Shown: positions 12,501-24,036 of the stretch, piece by piece
Layout of the letters: every line of letters starts with the position of its first letter
Position numbering within the stretch: position 1 is the first letter of the stretch
Assembly (NCBI RefSeq): GCF_029784155.1
Contig: NC_073692.1
Span: 272,089,327-272,153,326 of the forward strand
Length of the DNA stretch: 64,000 bases
Direction of reading: 5' to 3'
Source: Uranotaenia lowii
Taxonomy: Eukaryota; Arthropoda; Insecta; Diptera; Culicidae
Translations under genes and position numbers: made by a program
The notes under the pieces: generated by a model
Told to the model about the DNA's origin: nothing
Database searches by the model: none
What the model saw: only the letters and a program-made list of their open reading frames with translations

Positions 12501-13539
12501 TCCGGTAATTCGAAGTTTTCATAGATTTACACAGAACTTATCAAAAATGTGTAAAAATGGGAATTCTAATTCAAATATGTGCTATCTAATCTGAGCGTGT
12601 CCTGATTTGACATCTTGATCGAGAACTGTCACAAAGTTTTATGGCGGTTTAATAATCAGGCACTGAGTGCTATTATAGAACATGCAAAAGAAAGCTTGGA
12701 GCATACTTCTAAGTTTGTGTTTTATTATAGTTTTAACAAAGCATTCCTAACTCTTTCTAAATAACTAAAACAGTATGTTTAATGGAAGATTTATAAGCGT
12801 TTTCAAAACTATCTAAAAACAGATGGTCGATTCAAAAATATAAGCATTTTGCATGACCATAATAAATCCATCATAAAACGAGCTGCACAAAAAAAGCCAT
12901 AATAAAACCATAATAAAACATCGAAATGCTAGTTAGTTTGATCTGTGTTACTTGGGACGGCAGGTGCAACTAATTGAACGACTTGCTGGCAGAGAGCAAC
13001 AATAGCAATAAAAAAACCGAAAACGGGCTTGCTGGCAGAATCAACAATAATAATAAATTCTTTTCTTTTCGTCTTCGGTCGTCGTCGGCTTGCTGGCAGG
13101 AGCAACAATAATAATAAATGCGTTTCTTTTTCGTCATCGGTCGCTTGAATGCGATTGCTTGACTAGGTCATTCTTTTAGCTTCAAATGACTGGGGAATGA
13201 ATGACTGGCAAACGAAGTGACTGGTCGTTAAGGAACAGTCAATTGAGTTTGACGGACCAAGAGGCTTCACAGTCACAGCTTCACGCCTCATGACGATAAC
13301 TTTTGCCAAGCCTGGATGAAACATAAGCCCCGCCCCAAGGCGGAAATATGTACAATAGACTGCCCCAAATGTGTATGGGAAATTCAAAACCTGTGAAATG
13401 TTATGCGCTGCAGGCTAAAATTGATCCTAGACCTGGGACAACATCTCATGCCAAATTTGGGCCAGATCGGATCATGGGAAGGGGTCACTCAACGAGCCTG
13501 AAGTTTGTATGGGATTTTGAGACATTTTGCTCGGAAGAA

Positions 13540-13775
13540 ACATGAAAAACCAGTTTTTCATAAATAACTTTGGTCGCTGTAATAATATGTAATGAATACC
13601 ACCGTAACAAGGATAGCCCATTTTTGAAGCCTAATAACTTTTTTATCTTAACACTCATCGAAATGCAGTCTTTTGATGACAAATTTTTCATAATTTAGGC
13701 TTTTATAAACATGATTTTTTAAAGAAATCGGCCAACGAGATCCAAAGTTATTGATGAAAAACTGGTTTTTTTTAA
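13540..13775. repeat. Hairpin repeat with AAAAACCAGTTTTTC ends
   Basis: AAAAACCAGTTTTTC followed by ATAAATAACTTTGG near 13544-13572 is mirrored by CCAAAGTTATTGATG and AAAAACTGG near 13742-13770. Arms are about 35 bp. It is part of the repeat family also seen at 8890. Confidence 0.65.
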
Positions 13776-14448
13776 TTTACATCACAAATCGTCCAGTCAT
13801 GTTCCTAAGCGCCTGTGGTTATGCTTTTTTTTTTTTTTTTAAATTGTCAAGCATTTTTCCGCTCTTACTTCTTTCCGAACTATCAAGTGAATATAATCCA
13901 AACTCAAATATTAAAAAAAACATTAAGAAAATTCGTACTTTCGTGGGAAAGACTAGTGTTTACTATTCCCCGGGTGCTCGATATGCCCTTATCTCTTCTA
14001 CTTTTTCAAGTTTCAGTCAGTTAGAAAGTAATTTTTATTAGTATCTTAACACGAAACAATGATGTAATTTACATATTATAGCTGCATTCGATGGTTGAAT
14101 GAGCGTCCGTGTTAAGGTGGACATTATGCCTTTATTTCCCATATAGTGCGAAGTGCTTGGTTCGAAGTGTTGGATTGAAGATTTGAAAATTTAGATCGAT
14201 AAGAATGTCAACAAAAACATGAAAGATTTCACGATGGGCTTTTCAGAAGAAAAATCCCGTAACTTTAAACTTCTGGACTTAAACAATGCGGAAGACTGTC
14301 GACACAAGTTTTATAAAAAAAATTGTTAAAATTTTCTTGATGATAAAAATAGATAATTGAATATTTTAAGATAGTTTAAAAAAATTGAGATAAAAATAAG
14401 CTAAAAATTTATCTATAAAGTTGAATTCAAGTATTATGGATCGACTAG

Positions 14449-14553
14449 TTCCCGCGCTTCGAAGCAAACCATCATGTCAATAGAATTTTATCTCCCGATG
14501 CTGATGTCGATAAGTTGGTTTCATCTTACGAAAGCTCATTTCCTCCAGAGTAG
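14449..14553 (+). CDS. Possible terminal exon, unknown protein
   Basis: After an AG at 14448 there are 34 open codons ending in TAG at 14551. The peptide contains HHVNRILSPDADVDKLVSSY and ends ESSFPPE. Its composition looks coding and differs from the AT-rich flanks. The acceptor lacks a strong pyrimidine tract. A donor-like CTCG/GTGAGT follows at 14644. The gene is not recognised and no partner exon was found. Confidence 0.3.
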   Translation, partial: FPRFEANHHVNRILSPDADVDKLVSSYESSFPPE

Positions 14554-15232
14554 TAAACACCAAGTCAAACAGCTTTGCTGCCTGTTGATTCGATCATTAA
14601 TTACACGCTTCCGGTTAATCATCAAGGAATCTAAAGAAGACCTCGGTGAGTGCGTCAAATTACTTACATATGTTTTATTCGAAGGCCGTGAATGGGGGAG
14701 AAACATAAACCTCCCGGCCTGGTCGATGGCTCGGCCGCCCTCATCATGACTAGGTGGTCCTTCTTCTAAGAGGGCGTACGGCATCAGTGAGAGGTTGTTA
14801 TTCGTAAGCATTAGAAAGGAAACAAGAAAATCACTCCCTCGAGGATAAAAACCATGACACGGGATGAGTGGCAAGAAAATGTAATAAATCCGACAAACGA
14901 ATCCCAAATACCGAAAATGGGAAAGGCGTCAATTAGCTGTTGCGAATTTGATGGATTGAACAAATTGGGGGAAATTAGTGCAAATTGTTGATTTATTCTT
15001 GATGTTGTGGGAAATTAGAAGTTCTAGCTACTTTCTGAAAGGAAAAACCGTTTAAGACCCTTCTTTGAATACTTTAAAGTGCGTATCTTTTTTTCACCCA
15101 ACTATGTACATTAAAGCTTTTAAAAAATTTACTTTTCTTATCAATTTCAAATTTTGTGAGTAAACGGTGGTGCTTTGTTCTAAAAACTATTATTTTTTAG
15201 TTATGCGCTTTTTCATATAACCTTTGAAAGTA

Positions 15233-15884
15233 ACGTAAACTGGGGAACAATGATCACTTTTTTTCATTCATTTTTGAATATTTTGAAAGCGGTTGAATTT
15301 TCGTAATAGCTAAAAGCTTTAAAACACTTACTAAGGTAAGGAGTTCAAATGACATTGGTGGTTATAATAAAATGTTTATTTAAAAACCAGCTTTCGAGTT
15401 TCGGGGTAACTTTGATCATTATGGTTTTAACGTATCTCAACATCTTCAAATTTATTGTTTTGCTGCCATTTAGCACAGAAAGCTCAAAACATCGATAACA
15501 GTAATTCTTTGTTTGGACTGAATTGAATTTTTCAACGTTTTCTCTCAAAAACAAATATACTCAAAAGATGGACAATGTTGCTGCATACATTTAGAGGCAA
15601 AAATTATAAACATTTCTCAATATGTTTTGGCCTCAAAAACAAATGAAACTTTACCTTCATGCACTTCCCTAAGTCATCGCACTGTTCCCATGTTCTTGTT
15701 TTCTTCAAACTTAACCATTTGAAAGGGTTATGAGCCATTTTTTTTTCTAAAAGGGCTTTTTCATGGAAAACGAAGTAAACAGTTTTCAGATATTTTAACT
15801 TTATACTTAGTTAATGAAGATTATCTGCATAAACTTCATGTTGATCAAAGTTAACCCGCTGATCAAAGTTTCCCCAGTTTACGG
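15233..15884. mobile_element. TA-flanked MITE with CGTAAACTGGGGAA ends
   Basis: The left end (A)CGTAAACTGGGGAAC and right end GTTTCCCCAGTTTACG(G) are inverted, with TA outside each (15231-15232 and 15885-15886). ATGATCA motifs follow both ends. It is 652 bp with no transposase. The TA duplication fits a Tc1/mariner-dependent MITE. Confidence 0.75.
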
Positions 15885-16350
15885 TACTCATGAAAAATGC
15901 AAAATAGCTGCTTATATAACAAAAAGGTCTATAACTATTCATAAAATCAGAATGCATAGATGATTTTCAATACTTTATGTTGAACCTAGCCTAGACCGAC
16001 CTGAACGACCGAAGTTTTCAAAATATATCAGTAGTACTCATTGAAAACGAAACAAAGTTTTCTTCGGTAAAGGAAAACTCAAACGACTACTATTTTTTTC
16101 TGTTCTCAAAGCAACTACCTTGGTTTGACTTAAGGTTCCTTATCATGTATGTTTTTTGTATTTTCTTCATCGCTTTCATTACCAATGAACGTGCACCGAC
16201 AGAGTTTACTTGTCGCTTTCGTATTCTCGTTTCTCTTTCTGAATGTTCATCTAAACTTTACTCAGTTCATCCAAGAGGTCAGTGAAAATTTCAAATCACG
16301 TTTTCAGCTGGGTTTTCAGTCTTTCACAAACTTCTTTGAAATTTTCAGTA

Positions 16351-18132
16351 GGGGAAAACTGTACAAAACGCACCAGTTAAGCATAATCGCTATTTACAGC
16401 GATACCAATCATCTAAGAACCAAATTGAAAGTTTACGACGAATCAGGGATCAGATTAACGTATTATCAAAAAGAAAAAATATGATAAACACACGATTTTG
16501 ATTATATTTTTGTAAAAAACTTAAACAGCCACAAAACAAACCGCGGGGTAGAACACCAAACCTACACGCAAAATAATTTTCACTTGAAAAGTAAGTGACA
16601 TATGTAGTAAATTCTCGCCATACGTAATTTCATTTGAATTTGAAGTGATGGGTAAAGTGAATTCACTTTAGTGACCGGTCAAGTGAATTACACTATGACG
16701 TTCGAGTGAAATTTATCTGAATTTCTAAGTAAGTATCGAGTTAATTATCTCTCGCGTTTTTAAATAAAAGAATATTTATAGAACACCACTTCGATTTCAA
16801 ATACTTACATTACTCTATCACCGTAAATTTATTGATTGGAAAATTCCATCGTAATCCCAAGGCAGATCGGTTACTGCGGATAGTACGACTTCTAAATATT
16901 CCCTGCTGCAAACCAGAAAATCTGTCCAGTCCAACCCACAAGCTGAAACATGAAAACACCTTTAAACAACTTTTTCTTACATCACGTTTAACACAAACTA
17001 CCGCCAAAATCGCCTAGTAAAGAATTGGGAAAATCCAAATCCAGCATATACTTTAAACGCTGCTCTTTAGAATTTGCCATCTTGAACTCTGAAAATAAAC
17101 ACAATTTCAACCCGACATTCACTTGAAATTCAAGTGATGGGGAAGTAAATATTTTTTCTCACTTCACTTAAAATTTTAGTGACTACCAAGTGAAATGTAT
17201 ATGTCGGACTTGAATGGAAGAAAATCACTGGATCCTTAATATTAAGTAAAAAATCATGTGTATTTTTAAAGTGAATTTGAGTTCAGTGTAGTAGACAGAA
17301 CGCACCAGACCGAGAGGGTGGTAAGAAATGAAACAATGATTATAAGGAATGTAATGATTGAGACATAAAATGTTTGATTACATGTTCATCGTATTTTTGT
17401 AAACTAACTATACTTTGAAAAAAAAAATACAAATGCTAAACTTATCGAAAATTTCGCTTTTCAAGATACACTTTTTTATAGCCTTATAGGTAAAACGCCT
17501 TTGGGGGCAAAAAATTTCAATATCAGTTAAGATATCACGGCAAACATGACGGCAGATATTTTTTTCGAATCGAATATTGGTGCACCTTTTTAACTCGAAC
17601 AAGAACAAAATATGTTATGATTATTCATTGATATCGTTATTTGGCAGTCAGCAAATAAAAAGAATGGCATTTTGTTTCGATATTTGGGTTTTCTCAAAAG
17701 TTAACAGCATTCAAGATCTGAGCTTAAAACGCGTGGTCTTGTAAGCATTCTGCCCCAATTTTGATATGATTGATTTTAGTTCAAATTTGTGAGAAGTTAG
17801 TAAAATAAAACAAAATATATATCTATAGTCTTCCCAAACTGCATGCGAGTGGAAAAACGATAAGCTGTAGTTTCATCAGACCAGTTTACCATAAAACCTT
17901 AAATGTTAACTATAAAAAATAACAGGTTTCACGCTGATTCCAATAATCCTCCTGTTTCTAAGAACTAAAGTCGTTTTTGTAAACTTTTCATGTAACAAAC
18001 GATGAAAAAGCTTGTTTGCTACAATATAAATGAAGAAAAACATCATTTGATGCCATAGGTTAGTGTATTTTTGAGAAAGAATAACATGGGCCCCGCATTT
18101 ACCCCGCTGGTGCGTCTTGTACAGTTTTTCCC
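16351..18132. mobile_element. TA-flanked MITE with GGGGAAAACTGTACA ends, host of a nested MITE
   Basis: The left terminus GGGGAAAACTGTACAAAACG and right terminus CTTGTACAGTTTTTCCC match over about 26 bp with two differences, and TA flanks both (16349-16350, 18133-18134). Net length is about 1058 bp once the nested element at 16565-17288 is removed. No transposase ORF. Confidence 0.75.
16565..17288. mobile_element. Nested TA-flanked MITE rich in CACTTGAA motifs
   Basis: TA at 16563-16564 and 17289-17290 flanks a 724-bp segment beginning CACGCAAAATAATTTTCACT and ending AAAGTGAATTTGAGTTCAGTG. Subterminal TTCACTT and AAGTGAA motifs occur repeatedly in both orientations, as in transposase-binding arrays of MITEs. 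It interrupts the MITE at 16351-18132 and is therefore younger. Confidence 0.7.
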
Positions 18133-18139
18133 TACGTTG

Positions 18140-20990
18140 GATAGCGAGTTAAAGAAAAGGTACTGCGAAGTCAAATTTCGTTTACCTACATTTTTTGTTT
18201 TTATATATGAAAAAGTCAATCGGGATAGCCAGTCAGCTTAGCATAAAGCCAAAACAATGAACTGGTCTTATTTTATCAGGTAATTTAATGATTTTATCTT
18301 ATGATTAACAAACAATCTCCAAAAAATAAACTATTTTAGAGCGATTGTGGGGACCGTGAAAGAGGCACTGTTTATGGAAGTAGTGCAGTTTCCAGAGTTG
18401 AGCACCAACAACAACAACCAAATGAAAAAGAGTAGGTGTTATAAAATAAACTAGATTTTTTGAATGAGTTGGCAGCGTTGTGCAGTTAATTGCAGGCTGT
18501 CGGGTAAGATTTAGCCGCCATCGTTGTCCAGAGTAATGTTCTTGTTCCGATCAAGTGTCGTTCAAACGTCGTGTGTCAATTGGAAGAAAAACACAAATGT
18601 AAGGGGATATGAATTAAATGTTTATTCAGTAATCATCATCTCATAACTAAGTAATTATTATTTTTGTTTCTATTATTTGATAACCCAGTAAGTAGAAATG
18701 TATTTTCTAGAATCATATTTTAATCACAATGTTACTCACTACATACATAATGAAGATAATGAAATTTAAATAATTTAAAACCACAATAGTTATCATATAA
18801 AGTATGGTTCCCAGAATTTTTGGCGGATTCGAGCTGGGCAAATCTTGGCATCCAGGTTATTTTATCCAAAACCAGGAAAAATTCAGGCATATGTTTTTAA
18901 ATATTCAAGTAGAAATTTGAGCAAGTTTTCAAAATTCAAGCTTCTTTCAACTGAAACCAAGGAATCAAAACACATGTAACTTTATTTTATGTAAACGCAT
19001 CAATAGATTTTTAATCGTTTCATCTAATCGGCTTCCAAAATTTGGAAAATGTTAATTTTGAAAAACGAAATTTCAAAAAAAAATTCTATGTTGAGTTTAT
19101 TAAAGATTTTTTTTTCAAATAAAGCGAATAAACTGCCAAATCTGTGATTTTTTTTAACAAAGTTTGAGTTAACGTGCCGGACCGGATCTTTTGCAAATTG
19201 TATAGTTAATATGCGGGAATGTTCGGATAAAACCGGGCGTTCTGGCAAGCTTTTTATAAAGTGTGTTATAGAACTCCAACCAATTATTAAGTTGCTTCTC
19301 ATCGCATAATTGTTCAATCTATAGAGTGTGGGTTTAATTTAAATGTTCGATATATTCTGACATAATATCTAAATCTTTTTTTAAGAGATTGTACTCGTGT
19401 TACTCATACAGTTTATAAACCCCGATAGTCATTTCAAAACTAAAAATATCCGTGATCTGGAATAAACGAACTAAAAAAATCCTGGATGTTTAGAGAAATG
19501 TTCGTGCCTTTTTAGAATTTTCTCCATGGATGACTTTCATGACTTTTTCCAGCATTTCCAAAATGAGTTTTCACCCTGCTAACGAAACCGTTATTTTCCT
19601 GCTGACTGGTGGAACTGAAAATTAATTGGGTTTCCCCGTTGACCCGTATCACTGTCACACGGGGGTTGACAACTAAGCATTGTTATTTAGATTGGTTGCA
19701 GCGCTATGGGAAACTATTTGCGTTATGTGAACAATATCAGCAGGCTGATATTCCCAAGAATGATTTTTATTTCCATTCATTTTCACTCCGGTCACCATGA
19801 AAACGATTTTCTCAAATGTTCATTTTCAGTGAGGACAGTTTACGAATGAGTGTGGAGGAAACTCACAAAAAAAGTCGAACTTAAATAAGTATGAATTTCA
19901 TGAACTTGAACATGAACTCTAGTTTGTTCATCATAACCCAGGAAACATGAATCGGCAGAGAGGTAACTCAAATCGACAGAGGGATCGTAACGATCTCTCT
20001 TACGATTATGCATCATCTAATCGGCAGAGAGGAACACACCATACGCGTGCCTTGAGTGAGTGCCACGAAATAATCTAAGACACGCCCTCCAGAGAAACAC
20101 ACGAAAATAATCCGAATCGTGTTTGTATGTTTCCCGCGAGACGCGTGTTTGCCTGCCTGAGAAGTCGACTGCTACGACTGCACCGTACGAGTGTACGATT
20201 CAAACTGATTTCGCATGTACGCATTCGTATTCGTTACCTCTAGGTATCTCGGCAGGACAAACCGAATGAGAATATTTGCGTTCTAGGAGTGTCGCCGAAA
20301 TTAACCGTTTTATTCTAAGTTCGGTGACTCAACTCTCAAATTTTTGCATGCTTTGTCGATTTTTGAGAGAACGCGCTTACTGGGAAACTGCGGAAAAAAA
20401 GCTGGGTGACTAGGGTGTTTTCTCGAAACTCGGCGTAGTCAGGTAAATTAAATCGAAATTTTTCAAAACTGATCCGGACTGACATGACGAACCGCGTGGC
20501 AAATGTTAACAATAACAAGAGAGAGTGAGAGAGAACGTAATTTCGCTATTGTTCTAGAATCGATGAAGAGTGAGTTCGTAGAGTTCACTGAAATTGTTGC
20601 CAGTTAAACAGATTGAAAATCTTTAGGGAAGTGTTGTCAATATGACGGATGGAAAATCCATGCAAATATCAATCACTATATTGTAACCTGACATTTTTAC
20701 ATGACTCTACGAGTATGAATATGGTATCAATTTCCAATACAAATAGAATTTTGTTTTATTTGATATCACAACACTGACTATGAGGAAACCCAATTTAAAA
20801 TTAATTTTTTTCAAAATTCCTCAAAATTGACAATAATTCCAAAATATTCTGTTGAAATTCAGTAAATCTGATAGAAAAAAAAACTCTCCCACTGCATATT
20901 CAGAAAAAAATGAGCGTGAAGGTAAATAGTTTCTGTTTCACATTAGTTTGTTCACATACATACTTCTGACAACTATGTGATGACTGTAGA
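18140..20990. other. Intergenic DNA with weak inverted repeats
   Basis: No convincing gene. An inverted pair (AATTAATTGGGTTTCC near 19619 and GGAAACCCAATTTAAAA near 20783) may bound an old element of about 1.2 kb that includes the GC-richer stretch 19950-20300 with the motif AATCGGCAGAGAGG twice. ORFs here are short and unrecognised. Confidence 0.4.
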
Positions 20991-20994
20991 AGAT

Positions 20995-21265
20995 TATTAT
21001 TATCATACGGATTTGCCCTGGGCATTATCGGGTTCACCTCGAAATTTGGTTTATTTTGGTCATGTTTTATTTATGAAAGATTTTGTTTAATTTCAACGTT
21101 TCGAAATAAGTTTTGATCAAAACTAAACCACTTTGTACTTGGGAAAATTTTTATCATTTTTCAATTGGAATCACAAAATAGCGTCATCAAAAAATATTGA
21201 AAATGTTTTCAAAAACTTGATATGTAAACTTCAACATGAGAAAAATTCAAAAATTATAAACCGTG
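20995..21265 (+). repeat. Diverged partial copy of the palindrome arm at 21336
   Basis: Ordered matches to 21345-21660 include GGTTCACCTCGAAATTTGG versus CAAAATTGAAAATTTGG and the shared CTTCAACATGA block near 21229 and 21635. It is the same family in the same orientation, more decayed, so this locus received the family more than once or duplicated it in tandem. Confidence 0.5.
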
Positions 21266-21335
21266 CTCGATTTATGTTTCTTGAATTCAACTTTTTATTG
21301 AACTTATGGCGTTTTTTTTTAACTCCGTTTCGCCA

Positions 21336-24010
21336 ATGGGGATTTTTTTTTATTATCTGACGGGTTTGCGCCGGGGGTCTTCAGATTTTCCCCAAAATTG
21401 AAAATTTGGTTCATTTTTACGACTTAAAAATACATGTATTTTTTCAGATTTCTAACATTTTTATTTTTCGAGTAAGCTTCGGTTTGATTTTTTTGTAAAT
21501 AAAAAATAACCATTTTTCAAAGCTACATAACTATGTTATTTCTCAACGGAAATTATAAAATAGCACATCAAAATGCATTGAAATTTTATCAGCTTTCCAA
21601 TTAAAATAGTTGAAAAAAATTAAATAATGACCTTCAACATGAAAAGTTGTAAATAAACTTTAAATGGCGTCTAAAAGTATCGTCTGCACCACCGAATATT
21701 TGGCAAAAAATACCATTGTATAGCGCAATTCATGGCGCAACTTTCATCTGAAGACACCAAAGTGGGCCATTAACACCTTGAAGAGTTATGAAAGAAATAA
21801 CGACAATAAATCTCTTTTTTTGCAACGAAAACAAACAATGGTCGAACAACTGCACTTACATATGGAGATAGCAAGCACTTCTAACAACATGGAAACAAAG
21901 AACTTACCAAAGCAGGTAAAAACACTATTTTTTCGTCCTTTTCAGACTGCCCCTACTCGCATAACAGTCCCATATGAATTTTCGTCATTTTAGGTCAACA
22001 TAAGGCTTCAACATAAAACATTAAAAAGAGATGTTTCGTTCTAGAAATTTCGAAAAAATATCAATTCGTGGCTGTCCTATATGAAATATACCTGAATAAC
22101 AGTCCCATATGTGAAATACCACGGATTTGGTTACTTTTCAATGCTTCTTTCGGCGAAATAGTCTTTGGTTTATTGCTTTGAATCATTTAAACATTTTTTT
22201 AACTCACTTGATGTCGAATGATGCACACTAGTTTTCGAAGGCAGGTCTGACTTTCTTAGGAATAACTTCCTGAGCGAAAAACTATCGGATGCAATCAAAA
22301 ATCGTAAAAAGATTCAACTTACAATGTGGAATTCACGATATTTTTTTTCCAAAAGTATGTTTCTTTTTTCTGAAAATTGCATTTAGAAGTTAAAAAATGA
22401 TAAAATGTAAGTCTTAAAAAGTAGCTTGGTGAAAAAAAAATTCTGTATGGGACTGTTATGCGAGTAGATTTGAAAAAGGTTTCAAATATGGTCGATTAAT
22501 AGTCCCATAATGAATAAAAATGGTGCCCTCGACCTTACCAATAACCCAATTTCGAAAATTTCAGGTCTAAAGATTTATTATGACAACCTAGAAACAATTA
22601 TGCTGAAAGTGGTGGTCACAATTTAAAAATATATTCCAAAACAGAAAAAGCTGATTGTCTCGCTTGCTTGTTTTTGTACATGGGACTGTTATGAAAGTAG
22701 GGGCAGTAGATTGTTGCAGCTTAACTGACTTCATGTTATATCCAAAAATCTAATAACGTATTCGTTTATACCCAGTTTTGTACCAGGTCACAAAAAGTTA
22801 TGCACATTTTATTGTCATTTTTAGAAGTTTATGCGCTAAGTTTTGCATCCGTAATTCCCTAGATTTGATTTAAAATGGACGGTGGAACACTGAAGATTCG
22901 TTTGTGAGCAATCGCGGTAGCAAAACACTGACGACGAATTATGTTCGTTCTAGTATGTTAATCCTCAAAACTGGGCAAATGGAGAAAACGAATACGGTAA
23001 AAGTATCATATTTTCATCATTTTACAGCCTGGGCTGATCACATTGAGCTCTTCAATTATTTCTACAACATTTGTGCCACTTTCTCATATTTTTTTGATCA
23101 ATGGGAAAGGATTTTGGTGTTTTGGTGTCCAGTGCTTAGCTTCCGATATAAAAACTATGTAAAGCACGTCTATATTTAATTTTTTAATCACATTTTTGTG
23201 ACTCCAAACACAGGGACTGAACCTTCTACAATTGGCAATGATTATGATTCACAATGATCTTTGATCGAAAAGTTAATAAGTTATATAGTATATGACCAGG
23301 TTGTAAAAGCAACATTCCCATTATTAGTTATATCACATTAACAATACGATCCTAAGAATTTTTGTTAAAATTTAAAGTCAGTTTTGCTGCAAACACTCTG
23401 CAAAGCACGAAAAAGTAATGTTTTTTACCTGCTTTGGTGAGTTCTTTTGTTTCCATGTTGTTAGAAGTGCTTGCTATCTCCATATGTAAGTGCAGTTGGT
23501 CGACCATTGTTTGTTTTCGTTGCAAAAAAAGAGATTTATTGTCGTTATTTCTTTCATAACTCTTCAAGGTGTTAATGGCCCACTTTGGTGTCTTCAGATG
23601 AAAGTTGCGCCATGAATCGCGCTATACAATGGTATTTTTTGCCAAATATTCGGTGGTGCAGACGGTACTTTTAGACGCCATTTAAAGTTTATTTACAACT
23701 TTTCATGTTGAAGGTCATTATTTAATTTTTTTCAACTATTTTAATTGGAAAGCTGATAAAATTTCAATGCATTTTGATGTGCTATTTTATAATTTCCGTT
23801 GAGAAATAACAGAGTTATGTAGCTTTGAAAAATGGTTATTTTTTATTTACAAAAAAATCTAACCGAAGCTAACTCGAAAAATAAAAATGTTAGAAATCTG
23901 AAAAAATACATGTGTTTTTAAGTCGTAAAAATGAACCAAATTTTCAATTTTGGGGAAAATCTGAAGACCCCGGGCGCAAATTGTCAGATAATAAAAAAAA
24001 ATCCCCCAAT
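21336..24010. mobile_element. Palindromic element with about 630-bp arms
   Basis: The left arm (21336-21945 plus 22710-22731) and right arm (23375-24010) are near-identical inverted copies. Shared blocks include CAGATTTTCCCCAAAATTG, CTTCAACATGAAAAGTTG and TGCACTTACATATGGAG. The 60-70 aa ORFs at 21778 (+) and 23352 (-) are mirror images and are not genes. Target duplication was not resolved. The inner spacer is about 640 bp. The left arm was later split by the MITE at 21946-22707. Confidence 0.8.
21946..22707. mobile_element. MITE with ACTGCCCCTACTCGCATAAC ends
   Basis: The ends ACTGCCCCTACTCGCATAAC and GTTATGAAAGTAGGGGCAGT are inverted, and TAACAGTCCCATA recurs internally in both orientations (about 21962, 22098, 22449, 22498, 22681). 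The unbroken right arm of the host palindrome shows what the site looked like before insertion. AG occurs on both sides, so a 2-bp duplication is possible but not certain. No ORF. Confidence 0.75.
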
Positions 24011-24036
24011 CTTTTATAATTATTTATTATTATTTT

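Larger units (their letters stand above)
9750..12956. mobile_element. 3.2-kb foldback element with 137-bp repeat arms
   Basis: The ends are CCCAAGTAAC and GTTACTTGGG, with AC directly outside each (9748-9749 and 12957-12958). Removing the insert and one AC leaves a site equal in length to the uninterrupted copy at 41675-42176, so the boundaries are well supported. The left half carries eight 137-bp units, the right half about three and a half units in inverse orientation, with an AT-rich loop near 11630-12000. Terminal regions repeat TTTATTATGG / CCATAATAAA. No transposase ORF is present, so it must move in trans. The 2-bp non-TA duplication does not point to a standard superfamily. Confidence 0.8.
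9528..13260. mobile_element. hAT-like MITE, copy B, interrupted by a foldback element
   Basis: 9528-9749 and 12957-13260 together match the reverse complement of the complete copy at 41675-42176: AAATTTCGCCCGTCACGC, GACGGATAAAGCACGAC, CTTGCTGGCAG with AATAATAATAA, and GGTCGTTAAGGAACAG. The left end starts CAG like hAT termini; the right end has diverged near 13260. Comparison with the intact copy gives the empty site of the 3.2-kb insertion at 9750-12956. Confidence 0.75.

Noticed and set aside
19616..20804. MITE bounded by the GGAAACCCAATT inverted pair
   Set aside because: Only about 18 bp match, flanks are low complexity and no target duplication is visible.
21778..21993. 71-codon ORF duplicated at 23352-23567
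   Set aside because: Both belong to the arms of a palindrome; no family resemblance and likely chance open frame.
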